A DNA stretch of 64,000 nt from Ferrovibrio xuzhouensis (GCF_042648965.1 NZ_JBHRYJ010000001.1:868001-932000); one strand, 5' to 3'. Counted from the stretch's first letter, positions 49,359-58,664 are shown. The notes: generated by a model not told the origin, from the letters alone. Numbers and translations: made by a program.

Positions 49359-50345
49359 ATGGAAGAAATCGGATGGTTGTTGCATAAAGCGGATGGGCAG
49401 CACGAGCTGAAATTCAGCGAGCGCACTGTCATCAGCGACGCGCAGTGGGATGCCGAGATCGAACGCATCGAGATTGGCCCGGGCCTGCGCGTCTTCCTCA
49501 CCGACGTGACGGCACATAGCGATATCACCGTGCAGCCACGCGACACCGAAACCGCGCCTTGGACCAGCAGCAACATCGTGGTCTCCGGCCTAGTCGATAT
49601 CGAGATGCCGGACGGCCTGCGTGTTGCGGTCGGGCCCGACCAGGCCGTGCTGTTCCGGCCCTCGGCGCGCAACCCGCGCTATCACGTGAAGGCGCCGCAG
49701 CGCCTGCGGCTCGCCGGCTACGCACTGCGCGTCGACCGGGTGCAGCGCATTTTCGACGGCGCGCTGCCGCCGGCACTGGCGCCGCTGCTGGAACCGGACG
49801 TGGAGAGCAGCCGCGTCATCTGCATGCAGGCGACCCGCCGGCTGCGTTCTCTGGCCGACAGCCTGTTCTCGCCCGGCCTGAACGGTCCCCTGCGCCGGCT
49901 GTTCATGGAAGGTGTCGTGCTGCAGCTGCTGGCCTGCCAGATGGCCAGCCAGATCCGCCAGGCCCGGCTGCTGACCCGGCAGGAACGCGCGGCGGTCACG
50001 ACCGCGCATCGCCTGCTGCTGCTCGACATGCGGCAACCGCCCGGCCTTGGCGAACTGGCCGCCACGGTAGGCCTCACCGAGAAGCGGCTGAACAATGCCT
50101 TTCGCAACGAGTATGGCGGCACGGTTTTCGAGGTGTTGCGCAACCACCGGCTCGAGCATGCACGGATCGCGCTGGAAGCCGGGGCGGCGCCGATCAAGCA
50201 GATCGCCTTCCGCGTCGGCTACAACCACGTCACCAATTTCATCAATGCCTTCACCGCGCGCTACGGCATGCCGCCCGGGCGCTATGCGGTGGCGGCGCCG
50301 GCCCGGCAGCGCCGCCAGCTTGGGCGCAGCACGAAAGCGACGTAA
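49359..50345 (+). CDS. AraC family regulator
   Basis: A 328-residue regulator. A cupin-like N-terminal part (VFLTDVTAHSDITVQPRD, VAVGPDQAVLFRPSAR) is followed by a C-terminal AraC HTH pair: GLGELAATVGLTEKRLNNAFR and APIKQIAFRVGYNHVTNFINAF (outline), ending in the typical YGMPPGRY. It is divergent from TetR across 154 bases and convergent with pxpA, so it may serve either neighbour. The ATG at 49359 is the best start; no strong Shine-Dalgarno. Confidence 0.88.
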   Translation: MEEIGWLLHKADGQHELKFSERTVISDAQWDAEIERIEIGPGLRVFLTDVTAHSDITVQPRDTETAPWTSSNIVVSGLVDIEMPDGLRVAVGPDQAVLFRPSARNPRYHVKAPQRLRLAGYALRVDRVQRIFDGALPPALAPLLEPDVESSRVICMQATRRLRSLADSLFSPGLNGPLRRLFMEGVVLQLLACQMASQIRQARLLTRQERAAVTTAHRLLLLDMRQPPGLGELAATVGLTEKRLNNAFRNEYGGTVFEVLRNHRLEHARIALEAGAAPIKQIAFRVGYNHVTNFINAFTARYGMPPGRYAVAAPARQRRQLGRSTKAT

Positions 50346-50357
50346 GCGCGGCCGGCC

Positions 50358-51134
50358 TCAGCCCAGCATCGCCGGCAGGGTGACGATCTCGACACCGGCC
50401 TTTTCCAGCCCGGCGCGGATATGGCGGGCCATCGCCACCGCACCGGCACTGTCGCCGTGTACGCAGATCGAATCGACGGCGCAGGGAATCCGCTTGCCCG
50501 ACAGCGAGACGATGGCCTTTTCCTGCACCATGCGCAGCACGTTCTGCAGCGCCTGGTCGTTGTCATGCACCATGGCGTCGGGCTTGCCGCGCGGCACCAG
50601 GTTGCCGTCATCGTCGTAGTTGCGGTCGGCAAAGACCTCCTGCGCCACCGGCAGGTTGGCCTTGCGGCCGGCATCGATCATCGCCGAGCCGGCCGGGGCA
50701 AGAAAGATCAGGTCGCGCGAGACGCCGGCAATACCGCGCGCGATGGCGGCGGCGAGATCGGCGTCGACGGCCGCCTTGTTGTTGATGGCGCCATGCGGCT
50801 TGACATGGGTTACCTTGCCGCCGCGGGTGGCGGCAATGCCGATCAGCGCGCCGATCTGGTAGGCCATCAGCGCTTCGACTTCGCTGTTGCTCATGGTCAT
50901 CGGCCGGCGGCCGAAGCCCTGCAGGTCGGGATAGGAGGGATGCGCGCCGATCGAGACGCCGTTCTTCACGGCCTCGTCTACGGTCTGCTGCATCACCGTC
51001 CAGTCGCCGGCATGGAAGCCGCAGGCGACATTGGCGGTGGTGACCACCGCCAGCATCGCCGCATCGTCGCCCATGGTCCAGGCGCCGAAGCTTTCACCGA
51101 GATCGCTGTTCAGGTTCACCTTAAGCTTGCTCAT
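50358..51134 (-). CDS. pxpA: 5-oxoprolinase subunit A (LamB/YcsF)
   Basis: With PxpB and PxpC hydrolyses 5-oxoproline (pyroglutamate) to glutamate with ATP. The 258-residue protein begins MSKLKVNLNSDLGESFGAW and has ANVACGFHAGD, GAHPSYPDLQGFGRR, VKPHGAINNKA and SICVHGDSAGAVAMA, the YcsF/LamB signature. Start overlaps the pxpC stop by 4 bases. Confidence 0.95.
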   Translation of the reverse strand: MSKLKVNLNSDLGESFGAWTMGDDAAMLAVVTTANVACGFHAGDWTVMQQTVDEAVKNGVSIGAHPSYPDLQGFGRRPMTMSNSEVEALMAYQIGALIGIAATRGGKVTHVKPHGAINNKAAVDADLAAAIARGIAGVSRDLIFLAPAGSAMIDAGRKANLPVAQEVFADRNYDDDGNLVPRGKPDAMVHDNDQALQNVLRMVQEKAIVSLSGKRIPCAVDSICVHGDSAGAVAMARHIRAGLEKAGVEIVTLPAMLG

Positions 51135-52183
51135 CGGCCTTCTCCGCTGACGGCATCGACCATGCCGCTGATCAGGTTCACAGTATATAGGGCGCCGGGG
51201 TCGAGGCGAACATCCGGTTCGGCGACGCGAATGCCGCCGATCAGGGCGCGGATGCGCGTTTCCTGCTCGCGGCGGGCGGCTTCTGCCTCGGCCACGGTCA
51301 CGGTGGCAAAATTCAGGCTATCGCCGGGCTTGAGCCGGCCACAGCGCGGCAGATCGGCCGAGATCACGGTGGCGATCTTGGTATAGCCGCCGGTGGTCTG
51401 GCGGTCGGCCATCAGGATGATCGGCCGGCCGTTGCCCGGCACCTGGATGCAGCCGGTCACCAGGCCCTCCGAGGCGATGTCGGCGCCGCTGGTATGTTCG
51501 ATCACTAGGCCGTCGAGGCGCAGGCCCATGCGGTCGGCCTCCTTGGTCACCGTATAGGGTTCCGACAGGAAGGTGGCGATGCCGGCCGCGGTGAAGCGAT
51601 CTTCCTGCGGCCCCAGCACGACGCGGACCGGGCCGCTGCCGTAATCGAAGCTGTCGGCGAGTTCGTGTTCGTCGCCCTCTTCCGCCGTAGCATTCTTCAG
51701 CGGCAGGCGGTCGCCGGCCTGCAGCGCGCGGCCCGCAAAGCCGCCGAGCCCGGCCCGCATGTAGGTCGACAGGCTGCCGAGGAAGGGCTGCACGGCAAAG
51801 CCGCCCTGCACGGCGAGATAGGCCACCGCGCCTGCCTCGATGGCACCGATGGCCAGCCGGTCGCCGCGCTTCAGCCGCAGCGAGCGGCCGGGTCGCAGCG
51901 GCCGCGGCTCGCCGCCATCGGCCGGCTGCAGGGTCAGCTTTGCGGCACCGACGAAAGCCACGCGCACCGCCCCGGCCGCCACCGAGAGCGTCGGCCCGAG
52001 ATAGCCGATTTCCAGTGCCGCCGTGTTTTCCGCATTGCCGGCCAGCGCGTTGGCGAGCCTGAGCGCCACCGGGTCCATGGCGCCGGCCACCGGCATGCCC
52101 GATGCCTGGTGGCCCCGACGGCCGAGATCCTGCAGCGAGGTCATCAGCCCCGGCGCGACGATATCGAGGAAGGCACCGCTCAC
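51131..52183 (-). CDS. pxpC: 5-oxoprolinase subunit C (KipA-like)
   Basis: A 350-residue member of the biotin-dependent carboxyltransferase/KipA fold: VAPGLMTSLQDLGRRGHQ, GMPVAGAMDPVALRLANAL, GLVIEHTSGADIASEGL and ADRQTTGGYTKIATVI. The start is GTG at 52183, forming a 4-base GTGA overlap with pxpB; an upstream frame has no homology. Acts in the PxpABC complex. Confidence 0.94.
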   Translation of the reverse strand: MSGAFLDIVAPGLMTSLQDLGRRGHQASGMPVAGAMDPVALRLANALAGNAENTAALEIGYLGPTLSVAAGAVRVAFVGAAKLTLQPADGGEPRPLRPGRSLRLKRGDRLAIGAIEAGAVAYLAVQGGFAVQPFLGSLSTYMRAGLGGFAGRALQAGDRLPLKNATAEEGDEHELADSFDYGSGPVRVVLGPQEDRFTAAGIATFLSEPYTVTKEADRMGLRLDGLVIEHTSGADIASEGLVTGCIQVPGNGRPIILMADRQTTGGYTKIATVISADLPRCGRLKPGDSLNFATVTVAEAEAARREQETRIRALIGGIRVAEPDVRLDPGALYTVNLISGMVDAVSGEGR

Positions 52184-52908
52184 GACGTCACCCGCAAAGC
52201 GGCATACTCGAAACGCCCGGCCTCGACCGCGGCCAGCATGGCTTCGTATTCGGCCAGCGAGATGGCCTGGCAGGTCATCTCGTCGCCGGCACCGAGCAGG
52301 ATCGGTTCGTCGCGCGCGGCATCGAACAGCTTCAGCGGCGTGCGGCCGATCAGATGCCAGCCGCCCGGACTTTCCCACGGGTAGATTGTCGTCATCGATT
52401 CGGCGATGGCCACCGAACCCTGCGGTACCTTCAGTCGCGGTTCCTTGCGGCGCGGCAACTGCAGCGCCGCGTCCAGTCCGCCCATATAGGCAAGACCGGG
52501 CATGAAGCCGAGCATATAGACGAAATAGCGGCCACCGGCATGGCGGGCGGCCACCTCTTCCGGCGCCAGCTTGCAGCGCCCGGCGACATCAAGCAGGTCG
52601 GGAGCGACTTCGGGGGCATAGCAGACCGGCAGCTGCCAGAGCTGGCCGGCGCGGCTCTGCGCCTTCAGGTCCGGCAGCATGGCGCGCACCTGCGCCTCGA
52701 GACCGGCACGGCTTGCGATCAGCGGATCATAGGCCACCAGCAGGGCACGGAAGGACGGAATGGTCTCGACCACGCCGGGCAGGGCGGCTTCGGCGAGCGC
52801 CGCATGCAGCGCCATCACCATGGCGTTCACCTGGCGGTCGATGCCCTCGCCGAACTCGACGCTGAAGCCGGTATCGCCGAAGCTGCGGATCTGCGGGTAG
52901 CTGCCCAT
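52180..52908 (-). CDS. pxpB: 5-oxoprolinase subunit B (KipI-like)
   Basis: A 242-residue KipI/allophanate-hydrolase subunit-1 homologue: GDTGFSVEFGEGIDRQVN, LGFMPGLAYMGGLD, PRLKVPQGSVAIAESMTTIYP and ESPGGWHLIGRTP. In B. subtilis the same set (ycsF, ycsI, kipI, kipA) is clustered. It starts 26 bases after DUF2848. Confidence 0.94.
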   Translation of the reverse strand: MGSYPQIRSFGDTGFSVEFGEGIDRQVNAMVMALHAALAEAALPGVVETIPSFRALLVAYDPLIASRAGLEAQVRAMLPDLKAQSRAGQLWQLPVCYAPEVAPDLLDVAGRCKLAPEEVAARHAGGRYFVYMLGFMPGLAYMGGLDAALQLPRRKEPRLKVPQGSVAIAESMTTIYPWESPGGWHLIGRTPLKLFDAARDEPILLGAGDEMTCQAISLAEYEAMLAAVEAGRFEYAALRVTS

Positions 52909-52934
52909 GCCGACTTCAATAACCGCGAAGCCGG

Positions 52935-53627
52935 TCAGGCCACAACAGGCAGGGCCTCGATATCATAGGCGTGACCCATCCTGCGGCCGAGCACCAGGTC
53001 TTCCAGCTCCATCTCGAAGCGGGTGCCGGAGCGGATGCCGCCGAGGGCGCCGAGCGTGCCGCCGAACATCAGGCTGCCAGGAGCAAGACTTGGCGGCAGG
53101 CCGGGCTGGTTGCTGTAGCGCTGCATCAGGTCGGCCGGGCTCCGCAGCGCCGCGACGGCGCCTTCCTGGTAGAGCACGCGCGCACCGTCGATGGTGGCCC
53201 AGGCGCGCAGGATCAGGCTGTCCCAGTGCGGCGCCACCTCGTCGTAGCGCCACAGCTGGGTACCGACAACCTTGGAGCAGAGCTGCTTGGAGAGCGCGAC
53301 GCCGGCGGATTCGGCCTTGCGATCGGTATGGTCGGAGCCGAGCGTGACCCACAGGCCGTCGGCCAGGGAAACGACCACCGGCTCGACCTCGCCCGAGGTG
53401 TCCGGGCCCAGCACCTGCAGACGCGTGGTCTGGCTGAGCTGGCCGGTGCCGATGCGGTAGAACAGCGGTACGCTCGACGGACGCGGCACGCCGATGGCAG
53501 CCAGTTCCTCGATATGATGCTCGATGGCGGCGGCATCGCGGCCGGCCCAGCCGGCAACGATCAGGGTTTCGATCTCGACGGCGACGCGGTCGCGGCGGTC
53601 AGCCCAGAGGCGGTCGAAGGTCAGCAC
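52935..53627 (-). CDS. DUF2848 protein
   Basis: A 230-residue protein of the DUF2848 family, which resembles the fumarylacetoacetate-hydrolase fold in layout: VPLFYRIGTGQLSQTTRLQV, SLADGLWVTLGSDHTDR, LWRYDEVAPHWDSLILRAW and LAPGSLMFGGTLGALGGIR. The start is a GTG at 53627 with AAGGA upstream. Function unknown; repeated linkage here to Pxp genes suggests a hydrolase or lyase acting on the same substrate pool. Confidence 0.85.
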   Translation of the reverse strand: MLTFDRLWADRRDRVAVEIETLIVAGWAGRDAAAIEHHIEELAAIGVPRPSSVPLFYRIGTGQLSQTTRLQVLGPDTSGEVEPVVVSLADGLWVTLGSDHTDRKAESAGVALSKQLCSKVVGTQLWRYDEVAPHWDSLILRAWATIDGARVLYQEGAVAALRSPADLMQRYSNQPGLPPSLAPGSLMFGGTLGALGGIRSGTRFEMELEDLVLGRRMGHAYDIEALPVVA

Positions 53628-53654
53628 GGTGCGAATGTCCTTAGATCAAGGAGG

Positions 53655-54938
53655 TCAGCCAAAGGTGGCCGGCAGCCACAGTGCAATGGCCGGGAAAGCC
53701 GCCAGCAGCGCGATCAGCGCAATCATCGCCAGCACAAAGGGGATCGAGCCGGCGATCACGTCGTTCAGCGTGCCACTGGTGCGCAGCGACTGTACGACGA
53801 AGAGGTTGAGGCCGACCGGCGGGGTGATCAGCGCCATCTCGATCATGATGATGATGACGATGCCGAACCAGACCGGATCGAAACCCAGCCCGAACATCAC
53901 CGGGGCGACGATCGGGATGGTGGTGATCATCATCGACAGCGTCTCCATGAAGCAGCCGAGGATCAGGTAGAACACCACGATGGCGGCCAGCATCTCCAGC
54001 TTCGACAGGCCGAGGCCGGCGATGTAGTTGGTCAGCAGCGTGGTCAGGCCGATCGCCGAGATGACGAAATTGAGGAAATAGGCGGCGATGATGATCAGCA
54101 TCACCATCGCCGTGGTGCGCATGGTATTTTCCAGCACTTCCTTCATCATCGCGAACGACAGCCGGCGATAGAAGGCGGCCAGGCCAAGTGCCGCAACCAC
54201 GCCGAGCGAGGCGGCTTCGGTCGGCGTCGCCAGGCCGGCATAGATCGAGCCGACCACGACGAGGAAAATGCCGAGCGGCGGGATCAGGTCGGTCAGGCTG
54301 CGCAGACGTTCCCCCCAGCTGGCCGACAGCTTCTCGCCGCCCCAGGCCGGCTTGACCAGGCAACAGACGGCGACGATCACCATGAACAGCACGGCGAGAC
54401 CGACGCCGGGAATGATACCGGCCAGATACAGCTTGGGGATCGAGGTGTCGGTCAGCACCGCGTAAATGATCAGATTGATCGACGGCGGAATCAGGATGCC
54501 GAGGGTGCCGCCGGCCGCCAGAGTGCCGAGGAACAGCCGCTCGTTGTAGCCGTGCTTTTTCACCAGCGGCAGCGCCACAGTGCCCACGGTCGCCGCCGTG
54601 GCGACCGACGAGCCCGAGGTGGCGGCAAAGATCGCGCAGGCGCCGATATTGGAATGCATCAGGCCGCCGGGAATCCACGACAGCCATTTCACCATGGCAT
54701 CGTACATGCGCTCGGCAACGCCGGCGCGCAGCAGGATCTCGCCCAGCAGGATGAACATCGGGATCGAGACCAGCAGGAAGTCCTTCGACGACGACCAGGC
54801 CACCTCGCCCATCGCGAGCGTCAGCGGCATCTGGGAATAGATCTTGTCGAGCAGCAGGCCGAGCGTGCCAAGCGCGCCGGCCACCGGCAGCGCCGCCGCC
54901 AGCAGGACGATCAGAAGGATCAGGGAGGTGGCGAGCAT
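53655..54938 (-). CDS. TRAP transporter large membrane subunit (DctM)
   Basis: A 427-residue inner-membrane transporter with about twelve helices. DctM blocks: SSSKDFLLVSIPMFILLGEIL, ATSGSSVATAATVG, GGTLGILIPPSINLIIYAV and TPPVGLNLFVVQSL (in outline). Works with the small subunit and periplasmic DctP; sodium-driven. Confidence 0.95.
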   Translation of the reverse strand: MLATSLILLIVLLAAALPVAGALGTLGLLLDKIYSQMPLTLAMGEVAWSSSKDFLLVSIPMFILLGEILLRAGVAERMYDAMVKWLSWIPGGLMHSNIGACAIFAATSGSSVATAATVGTVALPLVKKHGYNERLFLGTLAAGGTLGILIPPSINLIIYAVLTDTSIPKLYLAGIIPGVGLAVLFMVIVAVCCLVKPAWGGEKLSASWGERLRSLTDLIPPLGIFLVVVGSIYAGLATPTEAASLGVVAALGLAAFYRRLSFAMMKEVLENTMRTTAMVMLIIIAAYFLNFVISAIGLTTLLTNYIAGLGLSKLEMLAAIVVFYLILGCFMETLSMMITTIPIVAPVMFGLGFDPVWFGIVIIIMIEMALITPPVGLNLFVVQSLRTSGTLNDVIAGSIPFVLAMIALIALLAAFPAIALWLPATFG

Positions 54939-54944
54939 GGGGGG

Positions 54945-55544
54945 TCAGTCCAGGGGCTTGAGGCTGGCGGTGTGGGACGCCTCGTCGGCGGCGTCTTCCT
55001 CGATGGTGCGGGCGCCAGCCAGGCTGCGAACCTTGGGCAGGTCGCCGGTCAGCAGGGCCTGCAGGGCGCGCAGCAGCAGCGGCACCAGGGTGAAGATGAA
55101 CAGGCAGTAGCCGGCGAACCACAGGCCCTGCGGAATCCACAGCGGGGTGGCAAGCGGCGTGGTGGCGCGGGCGCTGAAGGCCAGCGACGTGCTGAACACC
55201 GAACAGGCCTGCCAGGTCAGCAGGCCGAGGAACAGGGCGAGCGAGAGCAGCGCGACGATGTCGAGCACGGCGCAGAGCGCAGCCGGCAGCCGGGTGTAGA
55301 GCGCATCGACGCGGACATTGGCACGACGCAGCAGGGTGAAGCCGAGCGCCCAGGCGGTGCCGATGGCGAAGGCATAGCCCGACAGCTCGTCCGAGCCACC
55401 CATGCTGATGAGGAAAATCTTGCGCAGCAGGACATCGACCGAGACGACGAAGGCCGAGACCAGCACCAGGGTGCCGCCGAACCAGATGGCGTAGCGGGAG
55501 ATGCGGTCAGCGAGGCCGAGCCAGCGGTCGAGCAGGAAGGTCAT
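54945..55544 (-). CDS. TRAP transporter small membrane subunit (DctQ)
   Basis: A 199-residue four-helix membrane protein: LVSAFVVSVDVLLRKIF, GGSDELSGYAFAIGTAWALGF, HANVRVD-like RRANVRVDALY and PLWIPQGLWFAGY, the DctQ signature. The ATG at 55544 matches family start. Six bases before dctM. Confidence 0.9.
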   Translation of the reverse strand: MTFLLDRWLGLADRISRYAIWFGGTLVLVSAFVVSVDVLLRKIFLISMGGSDELSGYAFAIGTAWALGFTLLRRANVRVDALYTRLPAALCAVLDIVALLSLALFLGLLTWQACSVFSTSLAFSARATTPLATPLWIPQGLWFAGYCLFIFTLVPLLLRALQALLTGDLPKVRSLAGARTIEEDAADEASHTASLKPLD

Positions 55545-55616
55545 GGGGGACAATCTAGCAGAAAGTGGCGGGACCCGGCGCAAAACCGGAGCCCCGCCCA
55601 GTCACAGGAGGGAACT

Positions 55617-56687
55617 TTAGTTGGTCTTGGCGGTCAGGCCGACCACCTTGCCGATGCTGTCGTTGAAGGTGGCAACGCAGTCGCCCTGGCAGCGGGCCGC
55701 CCACTTCGGCAGCACGGTGTCGCTCAGCGCCTTCTTCAGCAGCGCCTTGTCGGCATCCGAGACCGGCACGACGGTCATCTTCGCCTTGGTGCCCATGGTG
55801 CAGTCTGCCTTGCCGGCGTTGCATTCATAGCCCTGCTGGGTCTCCTTGGCGGCCGCGTCCCAGATGCGGTTCTCGAGGCCGGAGATTTCCGTCTGCAGGA
55901 AGGCCTGCACCTTCGGGTCGAGCTTGGCCCAGGTCTTGCTGTTGGCGGCCAGCATGACATGGCTCCAGCCGAGCGGCAGGGCGTACATGTAGTCGGCCAC
56001 CTCGTACCACTTGGCCGAATTGCCCGACAGCGTGCCGGTGATGGCGCAGTCGACCACCTTGTTCTGCAGGGCGGGGACCACCTCGCTGAAGGCGAGCGTC
56101 ACGCCGGTGCCGCCGAAGGCCTCGACGAATTCAGCCAGCGTGCGGTTGCCGGTGCGCACCTTCTTGCCCTTCAGGTCGGCGAGGCTCTTGATCGGGCTGC
56201 TGCAGTACAGAACCTGGGCCGAATACGGGTAGATGCCGAGCACCTTGATGCCGAAACGCTCCTGGTAGAACTTGTCGAGCACCGGCTTGTAGGCGTCCGA
56301 GACCTTGCGGGCGGTGGCGACGTCAGGCGACAGGCCGGCGAGGTCAACCGCCTCGTTGCGGGCGTCGTCGGCGGCGACATAGCCGAGCACGGTGGAGCCG
56401 ATGTCGATGACGCCAAGCCGCATCAGGCGGAAGATTTCGGCGCCCTTCAGGCCCATTTCGTTGAACGGGGTGATCTCGGCCGAGACGGCGCCCTTGGACT
56501 TCTGCTCGATCTCCTTGGTCCAGAACGGCTGCTCGTAGTCCTTGTACATGGTCAGGTTGCCCCAGCTGCCAACGACCTTGAGCTTGGTCTGCGGCATGTC
56601 CTGCGCGCCGGCATTGGCCGTCGCCAGACCGGCGACCAGTGCGCCGGCCAGCACGGCACCCTGCGCCAGCTTCTTGAGATTCATCAT
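55617..56687 (-). CDS. TRAP transporter substrate-binding protein (DctP)
   Basis: A 356-residue periplasmic binding protein with signal peptide 1-29. The DctP Arg motif is seen in KSLADLKGKKVRTGNRTLAEF, and CAITGTLSGNSAKWYEVADY follows. Near the C-terminus are two close Cys pairs (YECNAGKADC, ARCQGDC), an unusual feature. GGAGGGG precedes the start. The context suggests that it carries pyroglutamate, D-glutamate or a related acid; not shown. Confidence 0.92.
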   Translation of the reverse strand: MMNLKKLAQGAVLAGALVAGLATANAGAQDMPQTKLKVVGSWGNLTMYKDYEQPFWTKEIEQKSKGAVSAEITPFNEMGLKGAEIFRLMRLGVIDIGSTVLGYVAADDARNEAVDLAGLSPDVATARKVSDAYKPVLDKFYQERFGIKVLGIYPYSAQVLYCSSPIKSLADLKGKKVRTGNRTLAEFVEAFGGTGVTLAFSEVVPALQNKVVDCAITGTLSGNSAKWYEVADYMYALPLGWSHVMLAANSKTWAKLDPKVQAFLQTEISGLENRIWDAAAKETQQGYECNAGKADCTMGTKAKMTVVPVSDADKALLKKALSDTVLPKWAARCQGDCVATFNDSIGKVVGLTAKTN

Positions 56688-56714
56688 GATGGTACCCCTC
56701 CAGGTTGGTGAAAT

Positions 56715-57527
56715 TTACAGAACCGCGAGCCGGCTGTTCCTCAGGTCGGTGACCAGCATGTGGCCGGGCGCGTGGGTGATGCTGAATTCGGGTTTCACGG
56801 CGGCAATCACCGACTGCGGGGTGACGCCACAGGCCCAGAAGACCGGCAGTTCGTCGTCTTTCACGACGACCGGGTCGCCGTAATCGGGCTTCATGATGTT
56901 GGCGATGCCGATCATCTCCGGCTTGCCGATATGCACCGGCGCGCCATGCACCGACGGGAAGCGCGAGGTGATCTGCACGGCGCGAATCGCATCGGCCGGC
57001 TTCAGCGGTCGCATCGACACCACCAGCGGGCCGCGGAACGGGCCGGCCGGCTGGGTCTGGATGCTGGTGCGGTACATCGGCACGTTGGTGCCGTCGTCGA
57101 TATGGCGCAGCGGAATGCCGTCCTCGACCAGCGCCTCTTCAAAAGAAAACGAACAGCCGATCAGGAAGGCGACGAGATCGTCGCGCCAGACGTCTTTCAG
57201 GTCCGGCACCTCGGCGACCGGCTCACCGTTCTTCCAGACGCGGTAGAGCGGGATGTCGGTGCGGATGTCGATATCCTCGCCGAGCGTCGGCAGGCGCGGA
57301 TCGCCCGGCTCGCTGGCCGCCAGCAGCGGACAGGGCTTCGGGTTGAACTGGCAGAAGCGGAAGAAATCGTCGGCCAGCGCCTTGGGCAGGATGGCGAGAT
57401 TGGCCTGCACGAAACCCGGCGCGATGCCGGCGGTCTGGCCGCGATGGATGCCGTTGCGTACCGCCAGCCGCGCCTCGCGGCCGGTGGCAAAAATCCGGTT
57501 ACCCTGCCGGGCGACGCCAGCATTCAT
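56715..57527 (-). CDS. YcsI/DUF1445 (UPF0317) putative hydro-lyase, D-glutamate cyclase-like
   Basis: A 270-residue protein of the UPF0317/DUF1445 family. Blocks: AVRNGIHRGQTAGIAPGFVQANLAILP (outline), CQFNPKPCPLLAASEPGD, TDIPLYRVWKNGE, FLIGCSFSFEEAL and CGVTPQSVIAAVKPEF with the ending ITHAPGHMLVTDL. The mammalian homologue has D-glutamate cyclase activity, giving 5-oxo-D-proline; in B. subtilis ycsI sits with pxpABC. ATG 57527 is preferred over 57539 and 57563 for spacing to GAGGGG/ATGGGG. First gene of the transporter operon. Confidence 0.88.
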   Translation of the reverse strand: MNAGVARQGNRIFATGREARLAVRNGIHRGQTAGIAPGFVQANLAILPKALADDFFRFCQFNPKPCPLLAASEPGDPRLPTLGEDIDIRTDIPLYRVWKNGEPVAEVPDLKDVWRDDLVAFLIGCSFSFEEALVEDGIPLRHIDDGTNVPMYRTSIQTQPAGPFRGPLVVSMRPLKPADAIRAVQITSRFPSVHGAPVHIGKPEMIGIANIMKPDYGDPVVVKDDELPVFWACGVTPQSVIAAVKPEFSITHAPGHMLVTDLRNSRLAVL

Positions 57528-57640
57528 TACAAACCCCATCCCCTCTGATGACGACGGGGTCATGGCATCATGTCAAAGCCGTGACTGTCCAATCGTCAGT
57601 TCGGATGGCGACCGATAAGAAATTCTTATCGCAGAATTGC

Positions 57641-58555
57641 CTAGCGATTGCGCAGGCGGATACGCCGTTTTGCCTCCGCCGTAGCCAGATCGCGGGCGAT
57701 CTCCACCACCGCCTCGGCCATATAGCTGTCCGGCTTGACCGGATAGGTGGCGGCAAAGTTCAGATCGGGCAGATTCTGTTCAGCCCGCACAAGACGCAGG
57801 CGCTTTTCGCTCAGCTCACGACGGATCACCACCGGCGGAATGGCGCTGACCCCGATGCCGTCCAGGGTCATGCGCACGATGGTGCTGAGCGAGGCGTTGC
57901 CGTACATGCGCAACTGGGGGAAGTCGGAGCGCGTCATCATCTCGCGCACGGTGATGTAGGGCCGGGTGTTGCGCGGATAGGTGATGATCGGCCAGCGCGC
58001 CAGCACACCGAGCGGGACCGGATCGGGGCCGAGGTCGAGGTCCGGGCTCGCCACCCAGGCCAGCGGATAGCTCGACAGGGCGACGTTTTTCATGCGCGGT
58101 TCGCTGACCGGGCCGAGCAGGAAGGCGATATCGAGCTGGTGCGAAACCAGCCGTTCACGCAGCAACGGCGAGGTGTCGACCTCGATTTCCAGCGTCAGCG
58201 CCGGATAGACCGCATGCATGCGCTCGATTAGCTTGGCCAGCCAGGTATGCACGATGGTCTCGGCGACGCCGAGCCGGACCACGCCGCGCATCGCCTTTTT
58301 CTCGCGCGCCGCCTGCATCAGGTCGGCGCGCAGCTGCAGCATGCGTTCGGCATAGGGCAGCAGTTCGCCGCCCTTCGGCGTCAGCGCCACGCCGCGCGGT
58401 TCGCGGTCGAACAGCTTGACGCCGAGATCGGCCTCCAGCAGCGCGATGCGCTGCGACACCGCCGGCTGGGTGGTATTCAGCTTCTCGGCGGCGGCGCGGA
58501 AGCCGCCCAGATGGGCGACCCAGACGAAGGTTTCGAGATTGCGCAGATCGGCCAC
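57641..58555 (-). CDS. LysR family regulator
   Basis: A 304-residue regulator. Winged HTH in residues 1-65: LETFVWVAHLGGFRAAAEKLNTTQPAVSQRIALLE; substrate-binding domain from about 90. It lies 113 bases upstream of the YcsI-like gene in the same direction and presumably controls that operon, with a co-inducer of the 5-oxoproline/glutamate kind. Unusually for LysR it is not divergent from its probable target. Confidence 0.92.
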   Translation of the reverse strand: MADLRNLETFVWVAHLGGFRAAAEKLNTTQPAVSQRIALLEADLGVKLFDREPRGVALTPKGGELLPYAERMLQLRADLMQAAREKKAMRGVVRLGVAETIVHTWLAKLIERMHAVYPALTLEIEVDTSPLLRERLVSHQLDIAFLLGPVSEPRMKNVALSSYPLAWVASPDLDLGPDPVPLGVLARWPIITYPRNTRPYITVREMMTRSDFPQLRMYGNASLSTIVRMTLDGIGVSAIPPVVIRRELSEKRLRLVRAEQNLPDLNFAATYPVKPDSYMAEAVVEIARDLATAEAKRRIRLRNR

Positions 58556-58664
58556 GATCGGGTCCCGGCTAATGGAAAACCGGATTTAGTATAAGGCGGG
58601 CTTATCGGTCGGGAAACCACCCGGTCTCCGCGGGCAGACGATCTGGCCAGCCGGCCGCCTGCGG

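Noticed and set aside
52971..56711. A 1246-codon open frame on the plus strand, and other long antisense frames (e.g. 13633-15822, 18902-21364, 21099-22979, 29844-32357, 33949-35931)
   Set aside because: They lie opposite well-identified genes (TRAP/DUF2848, thiC, atp, ure, urt), have low-complexity His/Arg/Gly-rich translations and arise from high G+C third positions.
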